32,014 nucleotides of DNA from JBHHYU01 sp046757725 (lineage in GTDB: Bacteria > Desulfobacterota > Binatia > UBA9968), in assembly GCA_046757725.1 (NCBI GenBank), contig JBHHYU010000028.1, positions 1 to 32,014 on the forward strand, written 5' to 3'. Under the pieces are notes generated by a model. It was not told the DNA's origin, did not search any database, and saw only the letters and a program-made list of their open reading frames with translations. Shown one piece after another: positions 21,949 through 29,222 of the stretch. Numbering within the stretch: the stretch's first letter is position 1; each line of letters starts with the position of its first letter. Made by a program: the position numbers and the translations under genes.

Positions 21949-23439
21949 ATGGAAAGTGTTCCGTCACTTCAACCGCTGCTGGCCATACTGGTCTCGTTGC
22001 TGGCAGCCGCCTTTATTGTCCTCTCAGGCCGAAGGCCTAATGTGCGAGAGACGTGGACAATATTGGCTGCGCTGGTCAAGTTCGCCTTAATTCTGTCCCT
22101 GCTCCCTGCAGTTCTAGCGGGCAGATATCCAGGGATTACCTTGTTTGACATCTCTCCCGGGATCTCGCTGGCGTTACGGGTAGATCCTTTGGGTCTCAGC
22201 TTTGCCCTGTCCGCCTCGTTGCTCTGGATTGTTACATCTTTCTACTCCATAGGTTACATGCGGAGCTTGGCCGAGCACAATCAAACCCGATACTTTGCCA
22301 GCTTTGCCGTTTGCCTTTCGGCCACCATAGGAATCGCACTGGCCGCAAATCTTCTAACCTTCTTTGTTTTTTATGAACTCCTCACCATCGCTACCTACCC
22401 CCTCGTCATTCATAAGCAAACCCCGGCTGCTATCGCTGCCGGACGCAAATATCTGGTTTATCTGCTCACTGCCGGGGCCGCGCTTCTCTTAGCTGTGGCC
22501 TTAACCCAGGTGATGGCGGGGTCATCAGATTTTTCACCGGGTGGGTTTCTCTCCGAAGCCATGGGAAAACAGAAACTGTTCGTACTCTTTGTCCTGTTCG
22601 CCCTGGGTGTGGGCGTCAAGTCGGCATTGATGCCGTTCCATAGTTGGCTTCCCTCAGCCATGATTGCCCCGACACCGGTCAGTGCCCTGCTGCATGCTGT
22701 AGCGGTCGTTGTAGCAGGTGTTTTCGGTTTCGCCCGGATCATCGGCTTTGTCTTTGGCCCGCATCTACTCGCCTGGATAGGAGCGGCAGACCCGCTGGCT
22801 GCAATCGCAGCCGCCACTATTATTATTGCGTCCCTGCTTGCTCTGGCGCAGGACAATCTGAAGCTCCGTCTGGCCTACTCGACGGTCGGTCACCTATCCT
22901 ATATCATCCTGGGAACCTCACTCTTGGCGCCCGGAGCCTGGGTAGGAGGTCTATTCCATGTCACAACGCATGCGGCCATGAAAATCACCTTGTTCTTCTG
23001 CGCGGGGGCGATCTATGCGAAAACGGGTCGGGAGACCATCAGCGAACTGGACGGGGTCGGGAAACAAATGCCCCTTACCATGAGCGCCTTTGCTGTGGCG
23101 TCCCTGGGACTGGCCGGTGTACCCCCCGTCGGCGGTTTTATCAGCAAGTGGTACCTGGCGCTGGGAACAGTGCGATCAGGAGAACTCATTTTCCTGGCTG
23201 TTTTACTGTTGAGTGGACTGCTTAACGCGGCCTATCTTTTTCCTATCGTCCACCGTGCCTTTTTTAGGTCATCAGATCGTTTCACCAAGTTTGATGAGGC
23301 GTCACTCCTCATGCTGGTTCCGGTGCTATTTTCGGCAGCTCTATCGCTCATGCTGGGGTTATTTCCGAACGGGATCTTTTACTTCTACCGCCTCGCCCTT
23401 AAAGCGGCCATGAGCGTGATCGCCGGAGGTTCGATATGA
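21949..23439 (+). CDS. second antiporter pump subunit (MrpA N-terminal/NuoL-M-like)
   Basis: A 496-residue, roughly fourteen-helix protein of the same family. TM5 has FFVFYELLTIATYPLV with the key Glu, TM7 has Lys224 in GVGVKSALMPFHSWLP, and TM8 has His249 in APTPVSALLHAVAV, where MrpD has Lys. The PTPVSAL-x-HA form is typical of NuoL and of the N-terminal half of MrpA, so this is probably the stand-alone counterpart of that half. Lys is kept in HAAMKITLFF and GGFISKWYLALG. The start is ATG 21949 with a distant AGGAAAGGG. Its end overlaps the small gene by ATGA. Confidence 0.9.
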   Translation: MESVPSLQPLLAILVSLLAAAFIVLSGRRPNVRETWTILAALVKFALILSLLPAVLAGRYPGITLFDISPGISLALRVDPLGLSFALSASLLWIVTSFYSIGYMRSLAEHNQTRYFASFAVCLSATIGIALAANLLTFFVFYELLTIATYPLVIHKQTPAAIAAGRKYLVYLLTAGAALLLAVALTQVMAGSSDFSPGGFLSEAMGKQKLFVLFVLFALGVGVKSALMPFHSWLPSAMIAPTPVSALLHAVAVVVAGVFGFARIIGFVFGPHLLAWIGAADPLAAIAAATIIIASLLALAQDNLKLRLAYSTVGHLSYIILGTSLLAPGAWVGGLFHVTTHAAMKITLFFCAGAIYAKTGRETISELDGVGKQMPLTMSAFAVASLGLAGVPPVGGFISKWYLALGTVRSGELIFLAVLLLSGLLNAAYLFPIVHRAFFRSSDRFTKFDEASLLMLVPVLFSAALSLMLGLFPNGIFYFYRLALKAAMSVIAGGSI

Positions 23440-23678
23440 TCGGACGGAGACCTATGATCCTGATTGCTGCCGGATTGATCCTCTCGGTTGCAAGCGATTT
23501 CGCGTTTCTGAGCGGAGCGACGCATGGCACGTTCTGGTGGTCCCGGCTTCCAGGATTTTTCGCCTTCTTTGGATTTCTCGCTTGTGTGGCTCTTATCACC
23601 ATTTCCAAGATGCTGGGAGGTCATTGGCTGCAACGAAGAGAGGGCTACTATAAAAAACGGCATGAACGTGATGCATAA
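23436..23678 (+). CDS. small two-helix membrane protein within the antiporter operon
   Basis: An 80-residue protein with two hydrophobic segments (about 7-25 and 34-59) and a basic tail (QRREGYYKKRHERDA), predicting an inner-membrane hairpin with cytoplasmic ends. I recognise no family. Its ATG overlaps the stop of the preceding subunit as ATGA, and its end overlaps the next gene, so it is translated as part of the operon and is very likely real. It may be an extra structural subunit of the complex, perhaps bridging the two pump-like proteins it is coded between; that is inference. Confidence 0.75.
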   Translation: MIGRRPMILIAAGLILSVASDFAFLSGATHGTFWWSRLPGFFAFFGFLACVALITISKMLGGHWLQRREGYYKKRHERDA

Positions 23679-25425
23679 TTTTCCGCCCGGTGCAGTTCTT
23701 ATTGTCGGGGCCCTCTGTTTACCGCTCCTCCCCAAGCGCAGTCGCGCCACGGCATTTCTGATCTTTCCTGTGCTGGCCTTCGCTCTGCTTTTGGTCTTAG
23801 AAACAGGGACAAGCTTTGCTGTTTCATTTCTCAACTATAAGCTGGTCCTTACCCGGGTAGACCGATTGAGCCTGGCCTTTGGGTATGTCTTCACCATCGT
23901 AACCTGCCTGGGGGGTATTTACGCTTTTCACCTAAAGGAAACTGGGCAGCAGGTGGCTGCCTTATGGTACGCCGGCAGCGCTTTGGGGGTGGTCTTCGCC
24001 GGTGATCTGTTTACCCTGTACGTCTTTTGGGAAATGATGGCGATCTCATCCGTCTATCTCATTTGGGCTCGCCGAAGTCACGAATCCAGCAAGGCCGGCA
24101 CACGCTACATCCTTGTCCACATTTTCGGCGGCAGTATGCTTCTAGCGGGGATTCTGTGGCACCTCGGAGATACGGGTTCCCTCGCTTTCAACCGATTGGA
24201 GGCCGGCCCGGCTGTCTATTTCATTCTTTTCGGATTTGCCCTAAACGCTGCCGTTCCTCCGCTGCACGCCTGGTTGCCCGACGCCTACCCCGAGGGCACG
24301 GTTACAGGGAGCGTTTTTCTCAGTGCCTTCACTACCAAGGCCGCCGTTTATGTCCTTGCTCGGGGATTCGCAGGGTGGGAGATTTTGATGTGGGCAGGCG
24401 TTTTCATGGCTGTCTACGGTGTGGTTTTTGCGTTTCTTGAAAACGATATCCGGCGCATCCTCGGCTATCATATCATCAGCCAGGTGGGCTATATGGTTAC
24501 GGGTGTAGGGCTTGGAACCGAAGCAGCCATCAACGGCGCGACCGCTCATGCCTTTGCCCATATTCTTTACAAAGGATTGCTGTTCATGGGTGCCGGCACG
24601 GTACTGTACACGACGGGCCGGAGCAAGTTGACAGAGTTAGGTGGACTGTCACGGGCCATGCCTCTGGTTCTCTTGCTCTATATGGTGGGGGCCTTATCGA
24701 TATCCGGATTTCCTCTATCCAGCGGCTTCGTGAGCAAATCCCTGGTGATCCACGCGGCGGAACTCAGTCATCAGGATGCAGTGTTTTTACTGCTCACCGT
24801 AGCCTCTGTGGGAACGTTTTTGAGTATAGGACTCAAGCTACCTTATTTTACGTGGTTTGGCCCGAACCGCTCGCTCGAGCCAACGCCTGTTCCGTGGGGC
24901 ATGTATGTCGGCATGATATTAGCAGGGGCCATCAACGTGGCGATCGGGGTCTATCCGGAACTTCTCTACGCGGTGATGCCATTCCCGGTGCACTACCGAC
25001 CCTACAACCCATCCCATCTCATGGAGACGATCCAGCTTTTAACGTTCACCGGATTGGCTTTCTGGCTCCTGATCGGCAAGATTCAATGCAAATCTACCAT
25101 CACATTAGATTTTGACTGGTTCTATCGCAAACCGGCCGGCATGGTTTACGATGTGGCGGTTGGTTCCGTGAACCGGATCTTTGACGTTACGGAGTCACTG
25201 GGTCTTCGGTTTGTCCGGACCCTGGCCCGGCTGAGCATCGATCCGGTAGGACATTTTCTTCCCCCAGTCAACCTCCTGGGATCCCGCGGATGGGAATCTC
25301 ATCAGGAGGGTTCTCGACCTCGCCTCTATGATCCGGACTATTACCGGCTTCCGGTGGGAGTCATTATTCTGGTATTGTTGCTATCCTTCGTTGTTTTGCT
25401 TGCCTGGGACCTCTCCAGCTCGTAG
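23662..25425 (+). CDS. third antiporter pump subunit (MrpD-like, TM7 Lys replaced by Asn)
   Basis: A 587-residue protein if started at ATG 23662 (ATG 23671 is equally possible; the frame is open further back, but that part lies inside the small upstream gene). It has the fourteen-helix pump core: Glu in TLYVFWEMMAISSVYL, Lys in FTTKAAVYVLARGF, Lys in HILYKGLLFMGAG and Lys in GFVSKSLVIH. The TM7 Lys is replaced by Asn195 in GFALNAAVPPLHAWLPDAY. The C-terminal 110 residues hold an extra amphipathic stretch after FDWFYRKPAGMVYDV and a final hydrophobic helix, recalling the lateral extension of NuoL. It is the last gene of the operon and converges on the DUF1318 gene 29 bases later. Confidence 0.9.
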   Translation: MNVMHNFPPGAVLIVGALCLPLLPKRSRATAFLIFPVLAFALLLVLETGTSFAVSFLNYKLVLTRVDRLSLAFGYVFTIVTCLGGIYAFHLKETGQQVAALWYAGSALGVVFAGDLFTLYVFWEMMAISSVYLIWARRSHESSKAGTRYILVHIFGGSMLLAGILWHLGDTGSLAFNRLEAGPAVYFILFGFALNAAVPPLHAWLPDAYPEGTVTGSVFLSAFTTKAAVYVLARGFAGWEILMWAGVFMAVYGVVFAFLENDIRRILGYHIISQVGYMVTGVGLGTEAAINGATAHAFAHILYKGLLFMGAGTVLYTTGRSKLTELGGLSRAMPLVLLLYMVGALSISGFPLSSGFVSKSLVIHAAELSHQDAVFLLLTVASVGTFLSIGLKLPYFTWFGPNRSLEPTPVPWGMYVGMILAGAINVAIGVYPELLYAVMPFPVHYRPYNPSHLMETIQLLTFTGLAFWLLIGKIQCKSTITLDFDWFYRKPAGMVYDVAVGSVNRIFDVTESLGLRFVRTLARLSIDPVGHFLPPVNLLGSRGWESHQEGSRPRLYDPDYYRLPVGVIILVLLLSFVVLLAWDLSSS

Positions 25426-25454
25426 GGGTGATAAACAGGCGTCACTAGGGAAGT

Positions 25455-26039
25455 CTATTTCCGCCTCCATTTTCCTTCGATGTCCTGAATCCACCAACCG
25501 CCTTTTGCCCGTTTGATCCAGCTTCCAGCAAAGATCCTCTTGATATCCCTAACCCGTTCTTTGGGAAAGTTATTAGCCCTGGCGATCTCCCGATAGAGCG
25601 CCTCGCGATCACGGTTTTCCGCCTCTACCAGCTGCTTGACGTGCGCCCGATTTCTCAGGCTCAGCCCCTGAGTCGTACGAATCTCCAGGAGACCGTGCTT
25701 TGTGATACCGACGTTACCCTTGTCCAGAAAAGGCTTGATCAAGCCGCTTCGCTTTTTGATGGAACCTTTCAAGGCCCGAATGGCAGGGTTGGAGACATTG
25801 ATATCCGCAGTCTGGGCAAATACCGGTTTGCCAAAGCTCCAGAAAGCATAAAGCCTCGGGGTGTTAAATTTCCGGCTCCTCGGCGCCTCTTTTTCTTTTT
25901 CACCATCGGTTTGGCCCCCCCAGGTTTCCTCAACAATCTTATCTGCCGCCTGGCGCACTGCAGCTGCAGGAAAATAGATGTTAACGGTAACGCAGGCACT
26001 CAGGAAAAAAACTATAAAAAAAATGATCTTTTTCTTCAC
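25455..26039 (-). CDS. DUF1318/YdbL-like lipoprotein with YnbE-like head
   Basis: A 194-residue protein with a short signal peptide and lipobox LSAC (Cys16), so an outer-membrane or inner-membrane lipoprotein. The first mature residues, VTVNIYFPAAAV, form a single beta-strand-like stretch resembling the ITINMNV region of the small E. coli lipoprotein YnbE. The C-terminal 110 residues match E. coli YdbL: VEAENRDREALYREIARANN, then a helix and GWWIQDIEGKWRRK. In E. coli YdbH, YnbE and YdbL are three neighbouring proteins of an envelope lipid-transfer bridge. Here head and tail appear in one polypeptide directly downstream of a YdbH-like gene, nine bases away. DUF1318 is the safe family name. 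Confidence 0.85.
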   Translation of the reverse strand: MKKKIIFFIVFFLSACVTVNIYFPAAAVRQAADKIVEETWGGQTDGEKEKEAPRSRKFNTPRLYAFWSFGKPVFAQTADINVSNPAIRALKGSIKKRSGLIKPFLDKGNVGITKHGLLEIRTTQGLSLRNRAHVKQLVEAENRDREALYREIARANNFPKERVRDIKRIFAGSWIKRAKGGWWIQDIEGKWRRK

Positions 26040-26048
26040 GGACCCTCC

Positions 26049-29018
26049 TCATCTTTTGTGTTGTTCAGCCGCTCCGGCTTTTTTGACCCGTTCAACTCTC
26101 CGCATCAGCTCGCTAAAACCGATCTCTTGAGTATGACTGACGATATTCACCGTCGGTGGAAAGAAACTACCGACAACGAGATAGTCCTGGCCATCCTTAG
26201 TTTCAACCCCGCGCAAGGTGAGTTTGTCGTTTTTCAACGACGCCTTAAATCCAAGCTTGCTGTAACGAAAATAGTCGAAGAAGGCTGCGAGCCCACCGTA
26301 CAGAGACACGGCTCCACTTCCTGAGCTTAGGATAGTGATCTTGTTCAGGGCCTCTACACTGATCCATTGCCCTACACCGTCCCTCGGTATCGAATAGACC
26401 TCGGCTTTGAATTCGGCCGGTTGTCTGTGTGTAATCACGAGATCTGTGACGGACCCTTGCAGGATACCGGAAAGCCTGCCGAATTCAAAGGTCTCTGAGG
26501 CACGCTCTAGATTGATTTCTTCCAGCCGAACGTTCATCTTGATGGACGGGACAGAAGAGAAAGGATGAACAATCTCCATTTCCTGCATTGCGACTCGACC
26601 GCCAAAAACGGTTAGTTGTACCTCGCCTTTGCTGCGCACGGAATCCCGCATCCACTCCACTCGGGGGATAGTCCCTGAAAGGGCACCTCGAAAACGGACC
26701 CAGCCCAGCGCCTCGGTCAGTTCACCCATGCGGATATTGGTTAGCTCTAAGGAGAATGAAGCCTCCTGAGGGGTTTCAACTATGTCCCTCCAGGTAAGAT
26801 CCTTAATGGTAACGGACCCGCTATAGATGGGGATCCGGATAGGCTCCAGAACTTTTACCGCGTTATTCCACAAGGTAAGTGTCACTTTCACGGGCGGGAT
26901 CGTGGTGGAACCAAGCTGAACGCCGTTAATGATTAGGCTCCCGGTTCGGGGTCTATCACTAGGGACATCTTTTGCGGCACGAGGATAACGCAGTCTGAAG
27001 GGAAGGGTCCATTCCACCGGACCCAGTCGCCACTTGTCCGATTTCTCCCGGATCTCACCTTGCATCAAGCGGATTACTCCCTCCGCATTGAGTTCTCTGC
27101 GCGATCCATCAAGCCGGAGAACCGTGCTACTTTTTCCTGCCACCGAGAGGCGGTCTAACATCGGGGTGTTAAGTTTGAACGTATCGCGGAGGAAAAAGTC
27201 ATAAAAACCTCCGAGACTAAGTTCCTTCGTCCAAAGTCTCAAACGAAACAGAGGCTCTCCCAAGAGCCTTTGGACAACACCCTTAAGCTCAATGTTTCCC
27301 AGGGAGCGGAACACGAGATTCATTTTTTGAAGTTTGACTTCATCCTTCTCCACCAGGTAATCACCCGCTATCTCAACGGTGGGCCTCTGCCTCTTGAAGG
27401 CACCAAAAAACTTATTCCACAGAAGTTCAAGATCCTCTATCTCCGCTTTTCCTTTAAACTGGGTTTTGCGAGCTTGCAGATCATGAGTTAGATCCCAGTG
27501 GCCACTAGCATTTAAACGCTCACCGATTTTGGATCCGTCCCGTGTTGAAAAACCTCCTTGAGCTAATCGGAATCGACCAGCGGTTCTCAGAAATTCCTTT
27601 CCGTCCGTTCCGACATCGCCATAAAGACTCATCCTTCCCAACTGAAATTTCACCTGGCCATTTTGATCTACAGTCAGTCCTCGCCCTTGGATACGTACCC
27701 CCTTTGCATGAAAGGATGCTTTGGCAAACTCGAAAGGTAATCTGAAGGAAAACCGAGAAAGGGCCAAACTTTTACCTTTCACCCCCGCCTCGTTGCACCA
27801 AACCACACCTCGTAGTTTGGGGTAATGGAAAGGCCCGTCCAGATGAAGATCGGCCCGTGCCATTCCACTGATAGCGAGTGCATTGATTGCCTTGGGAAAG
27901 ACGGATCTGATCAAATTGAGAGGAACTTCTCTGATCCGGAAGGTGCTATGGAACGTCATCGGTTGGTCGGCCAATACGAGGGTTCCCTTACCCTCCATAG
28001 AGCCGAGGGGTGAATTCATTTTTATTTCTCTCACGGTAACGAGCTGCTTCGGGACCGAGTATCGCCCTCCTAAGGTCAGAACCACAGGACCTACAGGCAA
28101 GGGGAGTTCCAACCGGCCGATTTTTTTGGGAAGCTTCGGCATGCTCCATTGTAGGGAGGCCTCTCCCTCTCTCGATTTCAAGTCCAGATCCAAACCGGAC
28201 TTGAAATGCCCACCAATGCTTGTGTCCCCCAGACGAAATTCTTTAAGAGATCCCGAGGCAACCACTTGATAACGATCTCCATTTTCCTGCTGTCTAACTG
28301 TGAAAAACGCCTTCAGGATACCTTTCGCTTGGTTACGATCCGGTACGCTTTGGGGAAGGGAATGCTTCTCGCGCTGACGGACAAAAACCTCTATTTCTTT
28401 TCGCTTCCATGGTCCCCGGAACCTAACATCGGCGTCCCCTTCGATCATCGGAAGATAGGCGCGAAATAGAAGACCTGTTTCTTTCCCTACGCTCAAGTTT
28501 TTGGCGCTCAAATGAATAGAGCGGAATACCAGGTCTTTTCTATCCACGGCCTTTAAGATGAACTGGCCCTCGCTGACACTCAAGGTGCGAACGGATGGTA
28601 TGACAAGCTTCACCGATTTGTCCTTTGAGGGCCCAAAAAGATCTTTCGCTTGGATCGTAACGATGGGTTTTTCCAAGGATAGACGGGATATCTGCATGGA
28701 AAAAATATCGATGGGAGTCACGGTAAGCAGTGCCCTATCAGTTTGAAAAAACACCTCGCCGGATTTCGATAACGCAATCGCAGAGGCCGATAGTTGGAAC
28801 CATGGGCGGAGGCTAAGAGTTCCAATCTTGATGTCGTACCCGGTCCGTTCTCTGAGTTCTGCCTGGGCCCATGTTCGAAAGGGGGCTGACCGAACCAGAA
28901 GGAAAAAAAGGATATAAGGAAGGGCCATCAGCGCGATGAGGAATAATCCCGTGATGGCAACTTTTCGGATAGGACGATGCACTCGAACCACGATACACCG
29001 GCATGCCTCACGGAGCAA
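26049..29018 (-). CDS. YdbH-like AsmA-family envelope protein
   Basis: A 989-residue protein with one N-terminal membrane helix (about 19-41) and then a very long beta-rich periplasmic region without enzymatic motifs. Residues 45-110 follow the AsmA pattern (RTWAQAELRERTGYDIKIG, then SLEKPIVTI). The C-terminal 200 residues, with GSVTDLVITHRQPAEFKAEVY and WISVEALNKITILSSGSG, match the YdbH family. Such proteins form hydrophobic grooves that carry phospholipid between inner and outer membrane in E. coli together with TamB and YhdP. The start is uncertain: TTG 29018 gives the full frame, while GTG codons nearer the helix are alternatives; no strong ribosome binding site is seen. It is co-transcribed with the YdbL-like gene. 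Confidence 0.88.
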   Translation of the reverse strand: MLREACRCIVVRVHRPIRKVAITGLFLIALMALPYILFFLLVRSAPFRTWAQAELRERTGYDIKIGTLSLRPWFQLSASAIALSKSGEVFFQTDRALLTVTPIDIFSMQISRLSLEKPIVTIQAKDLFGPSKDKSVKLVIPSVRTLSVSEGQFILKAVDRKDLVFRSIHLSAKNLSVGKETGLLFRAYLPMIEGDADVRFRGPWKRKEIEVFVRQREKHSLPQSVPDRNQAKGILKAFFTVRQQENGDRYQVVASGSLKEFRLGDTSIGGHFKSGLDLDLKSREGEASLQWSMPKLPKKIGRLELPLPVGPVVLTLGGRYSVPKQLVTVREIKMNSPLGSMEGKGTLVLADQPMTFHSTFRIREVPLNLIRSVFPKAINALAISGMARADLHLDGPFHYPKLRGVVWCNEAGVKGKSLALSRFSFRLPFEFAKASFHAKGVRIQGRGLTVDQNGQVKFQLGRMSLYGDVGTDGKEFLRTAGRFRLAQGGFSTRDGSKIGERLNASGHWDLTHDLQARKTQFKGKAEIEDLELLWNKFFGAFKRQRPTVEIAGDYLVEKDEVKLQKMNLVFRSLGNIELKGVVQRLLGEPLFRLRLWTKELSLGGFYDFFLRDTFKLNTPMLDRLSVAGKSSTVLRLDGSRRELNAEGVIRLMQGEIREKSDKWRLGPVEWTLPFRLRYPRAAKDVPSDRPRTGSLIINGVQLGSTTIPPVKVTLTLWNNAVKVLEPIRIPIYSGSVTIKDLTWRDIVETPQEASFSLELTNIRMGELTEALGWVRFRGALSGTIPRVEWMRDSVRSKGEVQLTVFGGRVAMQEMEIVHPFSSVPSIKMNVRLEEINLERASETFEFGRLSGILQGSVTDLVITHRQPAEFKAEVYSIPRDGVGQWISVEALNKITILSSGSGAVSLYGGLAAFFDYFRYSKLGFKASLKNDKLTLRGVETKDGQDYLVVGSFFPPTVNIVSHTQEIGFSELMRRVERVKKAGAAEQHKR

Positions 29019-29222
29019 GAATAGTTTATCGCGGATCTAAAAGTATCTTTCCCTGCACGAACAGACCCCATAATCTCTTGAGTCGAGAAGGTATCGGTGC
29101 TAGATACGGGCTCTGGCCTCATACCATCGACTTTTGCATTGCTTTCAATCCGCAGGGCACTGTGGGTTTAGAAAGAAGGAACCCGACCCCGGAGAGATGA
29201 CTAACTTGCGAGGTAGGTTCAA

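Noticed and set aside
22644..23225. 193-codon open frame on the plus strand inside the second pump subunit
   Set aside because: It is an out-of-frame reading of a clear NuoL/M-like gene; the protein is Arg/Cys/Pro-rich with no membrane pattern.
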